64,000 nucleotides of DNA, from the NCBI GenBank assembly GCA_047967505.1, contig CM106540.1; one strand, written 5' to 3'. This document shows, one piece after another, positions 10,831-22,342 of this stretch (its first letter is position 1; the number at the start of each line of letters is the position of its first letter). The notes beneath the pieces are model-generated. The model was given only the letters and a program-made list of their open reading frames with translations, had not been told where the DNA came from and did no database searches. The position numbers were made by a program, and so were the translations under genes. The stretch is from Dipteris shenzhenensis. Taxonomy: Eukaryota > Polypodiophyta > Polypodiopsida > Gleicheniales.

Positions 10831-13651
10831 TCTTTTGCACGGAGGGTCAACTCTATTTCCTTTATACCACTCTCTTTTCTCATCCTTTACAATCAACTTG
10901 GGCCTATTTGGCTCCAAGGCACAATCCTAGCTCTAGGGACTTGCCACTATCCATCAAATGACATTGCCAACTAAATGTAGTTAACACCAATGAAGGGGTG
11001 GTCTAAATTGTGTGGGCCTTTTCAAAGGGGTCTAGTGGAATCTTGCAATTCCTCATTGTTGGAAAAGTTTTAAACTTATTCCAATTACTCAAACTTGAAT
11101 TAGGCAATCAGAGAGATTAAAATGCCTCTTTAATGCAGGCAAGAACCTCCGTGATGGTCAAGAGAGCCAATGCCTCACCACTCATCTGCGCTCTTCAACA
11201 TTGAATGATCCATGTTTCTAGTCAAGGAAAACAGTTCTATAGTTGCGTAGACCCCGAACACATCTATCACTGTATTATAATTTTTGCCTTTCTAGACTTT
11301 GATACAAGTAAATCAATGTGCTAATGGTAAATCTACATCCTAATCAATGCACTAACAATTAATCTACTTCCTAATTGTCTGATCATCATTAACATTAACT
11401 TGACAGATGCAACACAAAAGGAAAGCATTGAAGATTTGATAGCTGAAAAAGGAATGCATATCATTAGTGAATACTTCAATACTCAGATATGACTATGGAT
11501 GCGATTACACAGATTGAGTAATGAGAACCTCCAAGTGCAATTGCGCTTGCTTATCCTTTTGCATAGCCTCAACTCCTGTAACAAGTTTGATGACATAGTA
11601 TCACTCAACTAATTCTATCTACTAAATTGCAAAAGTACTAAAGTTTGTAGTACAATGAATATTCCTATATCTACATGCTTACGTGTATGCATGCCATCTT
11701 ACCAAAATGCCTTAGGTGGTGTTTTTACATCTCGTTTTGATTTTTTTAAATTGATATGAATTTGAAATTTATCCTGCCAGGGGCTAACATTGGGTCAAAC
11801 TACATTCCAATTTCCATATCTCATCAAATTTTGACAGTAGCTTCGCCTAGTTATCTACCTTCATCTTTAGTTGCCTTGAGAATGTAGCCATCCTACTTCG
11901 TTTGATTCCTAGCATTGCCATGCTGGACTCAACCTCGCTCTTGCAAGTCTATGGCTTTCTATAGGCTATTTATTTTCTCCTCTACATCTTGATTTTGTCA
12001 CTTGAAATCAGCTGGTGCTTTGCTACATGCATTCAACTTTGCATTTGTCTTTGGAAGCTCTGCAAAAGATGTGAAGCATATCTTAAAGTCCTATGCAAAA
12101 TCCTAAAAGCCTATGTGCTATGGTGTAGGAAGGAGCATATGATTATGATGACTAGTAGCTTTTATATTCATGACAAATGGAAATTTTCTTGTTGGTAGAC
12201 ACTGATGAGTTTCTATCTATGTTACAAATGCTAAGGCTCTTATTAGGAACTTTTGCAATTTGTTTGGCGAGGAATGGTTTTGCATTTTGAAAGTGAGGTT
12301 GTAGAAGATGCCATGAGCTTCTACCAAAATGACTTGAAAGATGCTACGACATAGGTGAAGGGCAAGTTTAGTCTGGTATTTAGACATCACCATCTTGGGG
12401 TATATCAATTTATGTGTTAACAGAACTCTCACACTACAACTACATTTGTAGGCTTGAGGTAGAGCGCCCTTTTTTGGTTCTTGGCTAGTTTGTTAGTTTT
12501 GAAGAGATCACCATCTCTCTTCTATTCAAAAAGCTAAAGGGGGAAAAGATTTTCTATCTAGGTTTCATGTGGAAGCATTAATAACTCATCCACTACAAAA
12601 TTCTCATAATTTTTTGAATTTTGAATTGAAACACTTACGAATTCCTCCAAGTGTTACCATCCTTGGAAGTGGTTAGAAATGATTTAAATTAGGTTTTCTT
12701 GACATCCTCCAAAGCCTCCACAGTAATTGTGATGCTTCTTCCTGTGATTAGCCTTGGCTTTCTTGTTACCATTGTCTCCCCTTGCTTCGAGGTACACTTT
12801 GTACAAAACAAATCACTTTTCCCTCATACCTTACTTTTCCTTCGCATTCCTTGCCAAGGGCCTTTGTTTCTTCTATGGAATTGCTTTACATGGGATTTAT
12901 GACCACAAGACACACCTTGTCATGGAGTTTCTTGCTATGGGTATAATTGTTCTCATAGTCTTGACCTGGGGGGCCCACTATGTAAGAACCTCGGCCACTA
13001 TATAAAAACCCCATATAGCATGTGCAATCAAGGGTTATTTAAAAAAAACCCTACCTACGGATTTTAATAACCTATAGACACCCTTTTTGTAAATTTTGAA
13101 ATATAAAAGTATCCCTTGTGTATGAAAATTTTACTTTTTGAATTATATTTAATGTAACTCCACAAAGATATTAAAGACCTTCTATTGATCCCATGTGCTA
13201 CGTTACATATTGCATAGTGCCCCCCTTTGAGTCTTGAAATCCATGGAATTTTCCTTACCATTACCTTCATAATATGCAGTACTTGTCCTTGCACTCCTTG
13301 CCATGCATTAACCTTAACTTAATGGCAATCCCATACAATAATATAAGAAAAACAACATAAAAAGGTCTTGAGGCCCACTTTTGTATACTTGAAAGGATCC
13401 AATAAGAACACAATATAGATATCCACATTTTCTTTAATTTACACAAATAAAAGGTAGAGCACGTGTGATCTTCTTAATAGACTTAAACTATGTGAACAAC
13501 GGGTACATAGAGTAGGTGTCCATGATGCCTGAGATGGAATACCACATACTGTTCATCACTCAATATTTTATAACAACTCCAATAGTGCTGGCTGAATACA
13601 ACTAGTTCTTAGGCCAAAGTGCAATCAAATTAGGATAAGTGTAAGGGACAA
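10831..13651. other. No recognisable feature
   Basis: About 2.8 kb of AT-rich sequence with scattered short open frames on both strands. I see no transposon domain, microsatellite or RNA gene. The frames at 12699-13005 are hydrophobic but lack family features. Confidence 0.4.
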
Positions 13652-13772
13652 GCTAGCAAGTACTAGGTGGATATTCATATAGGAACGAAAGCTAGCAACA
13701 AGTACCACGTGGATATTCACATAGGAAGAAAAGCTAGCACGTACCACGTGGCTATTCTTATATATAAAGGCA
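13652..13772. repeat. Tandem repeat of about 40 bp, 3 units
   Basis: Three successive units begin with 'gctagca' at 13652, 13691 and 13733 and share 'agtac(ca/ta)(c/g)gtgg(a/c)tattc' followed by 'atagga..aaa'. Unit lengths are 39, 42 and about 40 bases. Confidence 0.85.
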
Positions 13773-14104
13773 ATTACCATGTAGATAATCACATCGCAAT
13801 TGAATATTGTAACATATTGGAAAAATAAATTTAATGTACGGACATTGATGTGGTGTACAAGTCCCTTTCTATGGATCCCTTGGGATGAACTTTTTAAGAT
13901 ATGGGGACATATAATATATATATAGCTTGCATAGAGGAGTAGAACTAAATGTCTTGCATGTTGCTTTAGAGAGAGATTATTATCCATCACGTTCTAAGGA
14001 ATATGCAATAAATGAGGTCATTGTGTTTTAACATTATTTGATACTTGGCCTTAGTTGGCATGTATGCCAAGGTAAGTCACTACAGGGTCACTACATGGCA
14101 AAGT

Positions 14105-14262
14105 GTATGAAACTTTTTAATCCTTCCCATGCTTTTTATAGAATATTAGATTCCATGATTTACAAACTAGAGGCAACCTGTTGGGGGTGTATGAAGCTTT
14201 TTAATCCTTCCCATGCTTTGTGTATAAATATTAGATTCCATGATTTACAAACTAGAAGCAAA
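14105..14262. repeat. Tandem duplication, about 85 bp
   Basis: The block 'ctttttaatccttcccatgc' through 'attccatgatttacaaacta' appears at about 14110-14172 and again at 14193-14260. A 14-base spacer containing 'ttgggggtg' lies between. Confidence 0.85.
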
Positions 14263-14265
14263 TGG

Positions 14266-14475
14266 TATTAGCTATTGGAGTTGTTGGAGAGAAAACCATG
14301 GCAAAGCAAGTATGTGCTATAGCTATCATGAGGTTGTCAGTGTATGTTTTACGTTTCCTTAATATATGGCATTAGTTATTGGACTAGTTGGAGAGAAAAC
14401 CATTGTCAAGCAAGTACATATCATGAGGTGAGGGGTCAGTATACGCTTTATGTGTCCTTAATATTTTTGACAAGT
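14266..14475. repeat. Tandem duplication, about 104 bp
   Basis: 'attagctattgga' plus 'gttggagagaaaaccat' plus 'aagcaagta' plus 'atcatgagg' plus 'gtccttaatat' occurs from 14267 and again from 14371. It directly follows the 85-bp duplication. Confidence 0.8.
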
Positions 14476-15700
14476 AAGCATCTTCAAGCACACATGCACT
14501 ACCTCTAAGGGAGGGAGCCATGGGTAGAGTGAATGAAAAAGTGCTTTGGAAGCATGCCATTACAATTCCCGCTGGTGGAAGGTTTTTTATTAAAAGCTTG
14601 AATAACCTAGATAACGTGACAAACCATTTAAATATGGAAAAGCTGGATAAAAATAAGTTTAGCATGGAAGAATAGCTTAAAACTCATGTTAGAAATTAAA
14701 ATAAGTCCTAGAGAAATAAGTGGAAGTCAATATGTAGCAATGTGATTGATCGAATGTTGTGAGTAGATTTAGAGCCTAAGTTAGAGCCAGTCTTTGCTAT
14801 CAAATTTGCAAAGATACTATGGGGCCAAGGATTGTCCTTAACAAGTGTCATGCCTATGAAAGTGAGTATGAAAAGTATTGATGTTGTGACTTCCTCTCCA
14901 ACTTGTCTATCTTTGACTCTTGCTACAAAATACAAAATAGGAGCAAAACTTGAAAGTTTGGCATGGGATTCTTACAAGAGATTGGATCATGGTTGAAAAT
15001 TTTCATTGGACCTCAAGTTTCACACACTAGTCATGGGAGGATTTTTGTAGTTGATTGCAAAAATAGGAGGGGAGAGGAAGGGTCCTCGTGAAAGTGGGTG
15101 TGCCATTGCCATAGCTTGTTGCCCCTCCCATTGTGCTAATACCACATGCACATGTCATGGATTTGTGTTCTCAAAATGTGTCAAGGGTCCAAACAAGTGA
15201 AAGAAATGAATGACTTGCCCAAAATGTTAAACAAAGGAAGCAATGAATTGAGAGAGAGACGGATTACAATAAAAACGAGGGGCCTTAAGTCTTGAATGTT
15301 CATTGCCAAGCTTGTCTCAAAGCCATTAGTGCACTTAACTTCCACTTGACGGGCAACCAATCAAAGCATCACACCTATTTTAGAAGCACATTAATCTTAA
15401 AAATTCTGAATTTTTGCTTTACAAAATGAGAACGATTGCTAGGGCTACTCAGAGGGCAAGCCAATCTACATAAGTTCTCCTTGCTCATTGGGGCTAGGGA
15501 ACTCCCCACTGTTAAGCTGGTAAATTGGTCCCCCTCTTGTTGTAGAACTCCTCTAGCGATTACAGCTACTACAATTGATTGCCACAATGTCCTTGTGTTG
15601 AGGAAGTTGTTGAGGTGAGAGGAAATTTCAAGAATTGCCCATTGATCCTTTGAGCTTTGATAGATTTCTTTTGCATTCAAATTCCTACCCATGGGGTTGA
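14476..15700. other. No recognisable feature
   Basis: Single-copy-looking DNA upstream of the NCL-type gene with only short open frames. No domain, exon signature or repeat is convincing. It may hold distal regulatory sequence for the gene at 16585. Confidence 0.4.
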
Positions 15701-16191
15701 CAAAAGCACACTTTCAAGTGTATTTGGGAAAGAAAACCGTAGTTAGCTAGTTTCGTGTTGGAACCGGCAAATTTGAAATTCAAACCTAAAATTGATGGGC
15801 AAAATAACGTAAAAGCTAACCAAGTGTTTTGACAATCGAAATGGCCACCCACCTTAGTTGATGCGTGGACCTTGCCCTTGTGTGTCCCTCCTAGCTGCGT
15901 CACGGATGGATGAAATGTGTAGAAGTATTTGGGGGTAGCATTGGCGTTTGTTGCGCATTGGGGCTCCGTCAACGAGTACTAAAACGAACAGGTGGCAGTG
16001 GAGGATGGGGAAGTGGGCTGTGATGAAGGGGCGTTTATGGGCATTGATTGGCAAACAATCAAAAGGAAGGACCCAGGGATCATGAGGACGCATTAACGAG
16101 AGGGTGGGGCCCCATGAATGAGTTCAGGCAGGAGCCGTAGTACTTGGCAGTACACACGCACACGGAACAAACACGGAAACACGGGATGAGA

Positions 16192-16197
16192 CACGTG
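16192..16197 (+). promoter_or_regulatory. G-box / ABRE-like element
   Basis: CACGTG inside 'acacgtggc', 56 bases upstream of the TATA box. In plants this core is bound by bZIP and bHLH factors and is common in ABA- and stress-responsive promoters. Its use here is inferred from position only. Confidence 0.5.
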
Positions 16198-16247
16198 GCT
16201 TCTTCGTTGGAACAATTTACATGTACATCATGTACATCATTATCTAG

Positions 16248-16253
16248 TATATA
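16248..16253 (+). promoter_or_regulatory. TATA box of the NCL-type gene
   Basis: TATATA in 'ctagtatatacaacg'. It lies about 335 bases upstream of the start codon at 16585, which would put transcription start near 16280. The transcribed leader to 16584 is rich in C and T and contains no ATG, so the first ATG is the annotated start. Confidence 0.5.
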
Positions 16254-16270
16254 CAACGAAGAGAAGAAGG

Positions 16271-16322
16271 GGACTGGAGCTCTAGTTAGTACTCTAGTTA
16301 GCTCTAGTTAGGACTGGAGCTC
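16271..16322. repeat. Repeated blocks at the transcription start region
   Basis: 'ctctagttag' occurs three times (16280, 16292, 16302), framed by two copies of 'ggactggagctc' or near match (16271 and 16311). Just upstream 'atgtacatc' is directly repeated at 16221 and 16231. The blocks lie where transcription would begin 25-35 bases after the TATA box. Confidence 0.75.
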
Positions 16323-16584
16323 CATTGCACCTCCCTCAACTCTTAAACACACACAGCTCTCATACTATTTGTCCTCCTCTGCCATCTTCTTCTTCTTCAC
16401 TCTTAAAGAACGAGTCCCTTGTGAGCTCGCTCTTGTTGCACCTTCTTCCTCGTTGCTCTCTGCCAGAGTGGATATTGCAAGCATTGCCCAAAATAGCTTC
16501 GTCCTGCCTCCCTTGCTTTTCAAGCTCCTCTCTGGAGAGTTCTCTCCCTTGTAGATTGCTCTTCTCTATTTCTCACTCCCAGCT

Positions 16585-17083
16585 ATGCCTCTCTCTTACC
16601 GCCTGCACCTCCCCCTCGCCTCCCTCTTGCTCCTCTTCCTCTTGTTCTTCTCCTCCCCCTCCTCTTCGTCCTCCCGTTCCCTCCTCCCCCCCCCTGATGA
16701 CCTCTCCCGTTTGAATAGCTTCGCTCTTGGCCTCGACTCTCCTTCCTCCCTCGACAATCCCAACTTCAATGCCGCACAGAAGCTCCTACACCACGCCATT
16801 CTGTCCTCCAACGCGGCCTCCAGCAGCGTGAACACTAGTACCTCCAACACAACCACCTCCTCCTCCTCATCGTCGTGCCAGCAGACCTATGGATTTCTCC
16901 CCTGCTCCGATACCATCCTTGGAAATCTCTTCTTGCTCGCTGCCTACGGCTACCTTCTCTACGTGGCCGCTAAACTGCTGTCGGAGGGCAGCGAGCTCCT
17001 GCTTACTGTCTTGGGCGCTGGTCTCATTGGCGGCCTGTTGCTTCCCATTCTCGGCGCGCTTCCCGATTCCATTCTTATCCTGG
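16585..17083 (+). CDS. NCL: NCL-type exchanger, exon 1
   Basis: This exon encodes 166 codons plus one base (phase 1). Residues 7-22 are a Leu/Phe-rich hydrophobic stretch typical of a signal peptide, followed by Ser/Pro-rich sequence. Residues 77-97 are a Ser/Thr/Asn-rich luminal-type spacer. Residues 98-107 (CQQTYGFLPC) match the conserved C..(T/V)YGFLPC box of plant NCL proteins. A first membrane segment lies at 112-132, then SEGSELLL (133-140), then a long hydrophobic block with GGLLLPILGALPDS (149-162), resembling the alpha-repeat of cation/Ca2+ exchangers. The start is the first ATG after the TATA box, with G at -3. The donor is G|GTGAGC at 17083/17084; reading past it adds only ten unrelated codons before a stop. 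Confidence 0.85.
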
Positions 17084-17180
17084 GTGAGCTAAGCAGTCTC
17101 TTCGTCTTCCATTAATCTTGCGCATTTAAGCATTACTCTTGCGATACAATGGCTTCTTTATCCGTTTTGCGCCGTCGGTC

Positions 17181-17305
17181 CCTTGTGAAACTCAAAACTA
17201 TCGATCGACTTGTACGAATCTAGAAATAACTGGAACTCAAATGTCCGTTGTGAAACTCAAAACTATCGAAGCGGACGAATCTAGAAATGACTGGCACTCA
17301 AATGT
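17181..17305. repeat. Tandem duplication, about 62 bp
   Basis: 'ttgtgaaactcaaaactatc' through 'actggaactcaaatgt' occurs at 17181-17244 and again at 17245-17305 with a small internal deletion. It lies 100 bases after the exon 1 donor. Confidence 0.85.
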
Positions 17306-18760
17306 CGAGGATCGCAAACAATGACTACTGTCTGCTTTGGCTACCGTTCCCCAAGATTCCCAAATCAGTTGATTTGCGCTATTTGTTTTTATCGCTTTCT
17401 CTTGGTCACTGTCCTGTTGGAATTTCCCCTGTACTCAGCACCGCCTTATCACATTTCCACATTTTCATCCTATCCTCCTTTGCCGGAACAACCTGTAAGC
17501 TTAAAATGGACCGGCACTGCACATCGTCACGTGGCGATTGCGTTGTAGACTCCAGACCCCTGATTGTTGAAAGTATGAGGAGAAACAGTACTTTCTTCTC
17601 AGCAAGAGTACGCCTCGATTCAAAACTGTAACAGAGCCTTCGATCGGCTCGGGTGCCTGAGAAATGACAGCTAGCAGTCCATTATCAAGCTAAGATGGTT
17701 GGAACTGTGAAGACTAACAATGTTTCTTCTGCAAGACTATAGTTTGTTGCGCTTTTCGTCTCCGAACTTGTGAGTCATCGAGTCATTATCTCCCAAGGCG
17801 ACTCTGCTTTGAGTCAACCGTTTACCTACTCCATGAGTGCTCCTGGAGGTCAGTGGGTAGTTTTGCGAATGCACCTCGCTGATGCTGAGGTTTAAACTAT
17901 CTTTCACATAATGTGTCCTGGACATTAAGTGTGATTGAGATATCCTCATGCAAGTGTGTGTTGGGATTGGAGGAAAGGATACCGAGCATTATTATTTTGG
18001 ATAGTTGCCTCCAAATCTTTTAGAAGGTAGCAAATTGTTTTGGAATTCCAAGAGAAGCTCCTTAAGATTCCCTTTTCTTTTCGCTAACTTGTTTACCTTA
18101 TGCAACACTCCGTATGCAAGAACAACATAATGAGACTGTGTTGTAAGAATCGGGGAGCACATTGAAAGGCTGTAAAGAGCTATGGTGAGCCTTTACAATA
18201 CGACTGTCACAAGTGACGGTGCTGCTACACTCCACTCTGCATGGGAGCACATTGAAAGAATAGCTGAGGATTGTCACATTGAAAGAATAGCTGAGGATTG
18301 TCGTTTAGTCCCTTTCGGACAAAGCATTGGTGAGCCCTATCGTTGGCCTCACGCCCAATCAGAGCCAAGTTTATAATTAGATATAGGCAAGTTTGGCTTA
18401 GGGGTAATTACATTCAAGAGGTTACTATGTATGAGAGAGGTCCCACACATCACCCAAGCCCTTGTAGAGTAGAGCCTTGGTCCATAGCTGGGGTTCTTCA
18501 TGCTGTTATAGCATGGCATTACAATTGACGATATAGATTCCTAAGTGAGGCTTCGTTCGCTTGGCCTCTCGAAGGAGTATTGCTTTATTTTATCATTAAA
18601 GTTAAGAATCCCCACCTACAACGGCTTTAGTTTTGGCGGTTGACGGGTTCCTTGGCTCAAGGTGATCATAGAGTATCCAAAGTCCTTGCCAAGGGAGATC
18701 TTGCTCAAGGCCTTGGACGAGGGTGGGTTTCATAAAAGGGTAAGGTCTTAGGATTATCAC
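17306..18760. other. Intron 1 sequence without recognisable element
   Basis: Apart from the 27-bp duplication at 18248-18301, I see no transposon domain. The lack of such remnants suggests this may be older intron sequence. Confidence 0.4.
18248..18301. repeat. Perfect 27-bp tandem duplication
   Basis: The unit beginning 'cacattgaaagaatagctga' is present twice in a row (18248-18274, 18275-18301) with no difference, so the event is recent compared with neighbouring decayed repeats. Confidence 0.9.
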
Positions 18761-19977
18761 GTTAGTGTCTTCTATGTAGAAAGATGGGACACTTGGTGCA
18801 AAGCACTTGATGAAGCTATGTTAGAGGAGCCTTATCCAAGTAGAATTGATTCTATTGAGCATTTTCGTAACTTTGAAGTTTGGTTCTAAAGCTCACCTGT
18901 ACATCCTTGATTAGAAGAGAAAAAAGCTAGACTTAAGGTCCAAGAAAATATTTTCATTGGGTATAACATGGTATTGTCTAGCTACGAAGGGCATGGTGGG
19001 TAGAGATGTCCTCTTTAATAAGGAAGAGTCCATGCCAATACTCCTTAATATTGTAGAGCCTAAGGTAAAAGATGAGTGTAAGGGTATCCAAGCACCTCTC
19101 TTTACATATAGAGAGAGACTTACAAGATGATGATACTTCAATTCTTTCTACTCTACCTTTCTTAAGACTTTGCCCAAATGGTATATCTAGATGATACAGG
19201 AATCCAAAGTGACTCTATATTTTCGGATCCGGTGATTATGGCATGAATCTAAAATCGAGTCTAAGCATATGTTAGATATGTAGTTCAAGTTTCACATGAT
19301 GCATATCCTCACATGTTTGCGGAGGCTAAATTAAGTATCCGGAGCGATGGTAGCCATTAGACTTGAGACCATGGTGTATGATGTTATACAAAGGTCAATT
19401 CACTCCTTGAGAAAGGGGGTGGCCCTTTTTTGAGCAAAAATCTTTGAGTGTCCAAGCGAAGGACAAAATTTTCACATTTCTACTTCAAAAAAAGGCACAT
19501 TAGAGTATGTTACTAAAACCATGTTCCTTAAAGAAACTATATATTTATAGTTAGTTACAGAAAAAGCACATTTCCACCTCAAAGGAGAATGTCTATTGTG
19601 TCCATAGATCTTGGCCCATCTATTGTGTCCATATATCTTGGTCCAAAGATGGAGAACTTCATCTAACAATGACAGTGATGTTGGGATGGTGGATACTGGG
19701 ATGGAAGGAATTTGGAAATACCCACATGTGGGTGGAGTGGGTTTTACATAGAAAACCCCCTATTTGATAGGGGAGTATACTTGACGAAAATCTTTCGTAA
19801 CCCCTTTGCATGAGGAGTTTCTCCAAAGAAACTCATTTGAAGGAAGAGGTTTCATCGTGAACTAGCCGACAAATTGCATTCTACTAAACACTCCATAATG
19901 AAAATGAAGATATAGAATGAATTTCCAAGGTTTCTCTACTAAACACTCCTTGAGTGTATTGCTAATCTTGAATGCGC

Positions 19978-20156
19978 ATGGAGGCCTCAGAGTCTTTCAG
20001 TTGTCTTGGATCTCAATCATCAAAGACCTCAACACCTTACCCTAGGCACGTAACCCCTAGGTGCGTAGTTAATGAACTAATACAAAATAATGCTCATGGA
20101 GGCCTCAGAGACTTTCAGCTATCTTGGATCTCGATCATCGAAGACCTTGACACCTA
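19978..20156. repeat. Duplication, period 118 bp
   Basis: 'catggaggcctcagag(t/a)ctt' to 'gacct(c/t)(a/g)acacct' at 19978-20038 is repeated at 20096-20156 with a few substitutions. Confidence 0.85.
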
Positions 20157-20289
20157 AATCCTTGACAAATCGTTATAACAGACCAAAACAAGCAACTATT
20201 TACATTTATATACTTTACCATTGGTCTCTTCAAGGATTTTTGTGATTGACCCATCCAAGGTCGTGCTACATTCTAATCGAAACATAACA

Positions 20290-20523
20290 CATGACTACCA
20301 AAGTGGAAGGTCATAGGTACCAAGTGAGGTTAAGGAGAAACAGATGCTGTGTAAGGCATTGTATGTGTTGAAACAGGTCGTGAGAGCTTGATATTATAGA
20401 ATTGATCATGACTACCAAAGTGGAAGGTCATAGGTACCAAGTGGGGTTAAGGAGAAACAGATGCTGTGTAAGGCATTGTATGTGTTGAAACAGGTCGTGA
20501 GAGCTTGATATTATAGAATTAAT
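20290..20523. repeat. Tandem duplication, period 117 bp, in copia RT
   Basis: Two adjacent copies of 117 bases start at 20290 and 20407 with 'catgactaccaaagtggaag'. They include the RT box of the fossil copia element and are nearly identical, so the copy event is younger than the decay of the element. Confidence 0.9.
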
Positions 20524-20599
20524 CATGACCTTATCATCTTCGAGAATCATCATCATGTGGTAAGAGCATATTTGTATGTGAATGTGTGGATTTGTATGT

Positions 20600-20905
20600 G
20601 TGGGTGTGTGAATTTGTATGTGTGAGGGCATATTTTTACACTATGGTCTACACCCACTGTTGGGTGTTGATGACATCAGTGGGGATGTCATAGTAGCTAG
20701 TCCCCGCTATGCGTCATAGACGAGTCTGCCCTTCACCTTTGGAGTGCCGACAGAAACTCAGTATAAATGAATGCTCAAGTATGTGAGGGTGTGTGGATTT
20801 GCATGTGTGAGAGCATATTTTTATACTATGGTCTACACTCACTGTTGGGCGCTGATGACGTCAGTGAGATGTCAAAGTAGCTAGTCCCTGCTATGCGTGA
20901 TGGAG
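20600..20905. repeat. Duplication, period about 186 bp
   Basis: 'gcatatttttacactatggt' to 'agtagctagtccc(c/t)gctatg' at about 20628-20712 recurs at about 20814-20895. GT-rich flanks (tgtgtg runs) precede both copies. Confidence 0.8.
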
Positions 20906-21820
20906 TTTATGGTTTTCAACCTTATGAGTGACTATCATAAGATTGAAACTGCACTATGTTGTGTTTCTTGAGGATGAGTTTAGGAATGTTCTTGGATTCA
21001 TCTAGGTATATCATGTGGTAAGAAGTTCGTAGATCATGCTTATGTTGGAATGTGCGCAATCATGAGTGATGCATGAGGAGACAACATGTGGCAATATGTG
21101 TAAGGGCTAATCCCATAAGTAAAATGGGTGCCCAAATGTGAAGGCATATAAGCCTTGGATGGATCATGTGGGAGACCTCCAATACCTCGGATCCACCGTT
21201 TGGGGAGAGGTCTCTATGGAGTGGCTAGGTGACTCAAGGTTGGGGCCCTTGAGCACACGGCTCCATTCAAAGCCACATGTCAAATATCTTGACAGCTTCA
21301 AGCTAAGTTTGAGATGACAGATCTAAGAGAGATTCTTATTTCCTTAGTATGGAGATTCAGAGGATGGCTGATGGGATCTTTTTCAGCCAGCACAAGTTAT
21401 TGCTTGGAGGTTTTGGAGCGATTCTGCGTGATAGAGAGTCCGGCCATTACTCTTATGGATCCTTGGAGTAAAGTCTTCAAACACAATTCTTTTTCCGGTA
21501 CGCTATATGAGCGGTTGGTGGGAATGTCTTGTTTATCTCGCCCACGTATATGCCCAGGCATTTCTTTTGCATGGGGGTCGTAATGATGTTCTCCCATTCA
21601 CCTCACCAATGACATTGGATAGCCGGGTTACAAGTTCAAGACTTTGGCGTCTTTTACTTCTATAGCTGAGCTTGAAGGATACAGTCTTACATGGGATGGA
21701 ACATTTAACGACAATCTAATATAGGTTATCATTTCCTGCTTGGATTAACTCTCGTTTGTTGGTCAGGCAACAGTGGCTCTCATCGACAAAGCAGAGTATC
21801 ATGCAACACGGTGCTTAATG

Positions 21821-22340
21821 AGGTGACAACAAAGAGAAAGAAGCATGTAAGTTGAAATAAAGATTTGAATGATAGTTTCTAGACTTAGAAACATCACGAT
21901 CGATAGATAAGATCGGTTTTCTAAAGGCTTTTTTTTCAAAATCATAAACGAGATTATGCTCAGATTGATCTCCCATTATCCAAACCTCATAAGAGAGTGA
22001 CAAAGAACAGCAACAAGCTTGTTAGTTGGAGTAACGATATAAACGATAGTTTTTGAGAATTTGAAACATGCACTTACTATTGTATCTATGCTAGCCTTTG
22101 TAGATCCTAACAGGCCATTTGTGATTGAACAATAGGTGCTGCACCATTCCAAGACAAAGACCTATTGCCCTCGAAAAATGATGTTCAGCTAAAGTATTAC
22201 ACCGCAAGAGAAAGAACAATATGTGGAGACATTGTCTATATGGGTCGACTTTTAATATTATAGTCGATCATGAACCCCTATATTTGTATTTAGCTCGACT
22301 AGAGGGAAAGAAAGTCTAGATGGATAGGTTTTCCAGTTGT
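21821..22340. other. No clear feature between two fossil elements
   Basis: Short stretches may belong to the minus-strand Ty3 at 22343 onward (integrase side), but I could not place a domain with confidence. Confidence 0.35.
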
Positions 22341-22342
22341 GC

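Larger units (their letters stand above)
18760..21820 (+). mobile_element. Decayed Ty1/copia pol with internal duplications
   Basis: Plus-strand fragments occur in correct copia order. At 18860-19060 an integrase C-terminal region reads FGSKAHLYI..KRKKLDLRSKK and GRDVLFN (family F.VF.C.AY.H.....R.KLD.K...C.FLGY, ..RDV.F.E). At 20340-20400 and again at 20457-20517 K.MLCKALYVLKQVVRA.YYRID matches the copia LKQ.PRAWY.RID box. At 21310-21430 a MTDLRE stretch resembles the MTDLG..YFLG box; at 21500-21590 L.ERLVGMS..SRPRI resembles LVGSL.Y...TRPD; about 21690-21790 resembles GY.F.LG....W.S..Q. Stops are frequent and no LTRs or TSD were found. Confidence 0.6.

Noticed and set aside
16325-16714. Open frame overlapping the exon 1 start, Ser/Pro/Cys-rich
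   Set aside because: It begins at TTG, not ATG, and is a shifted reading of the CT-rich leader and signal-peptide region.
16596-16856. Antisense frame rich in Arg/Glu opposite exon 1
   Set aside because: It is the mirror of Ser/Leu-rich coding sequence and has no independent support.
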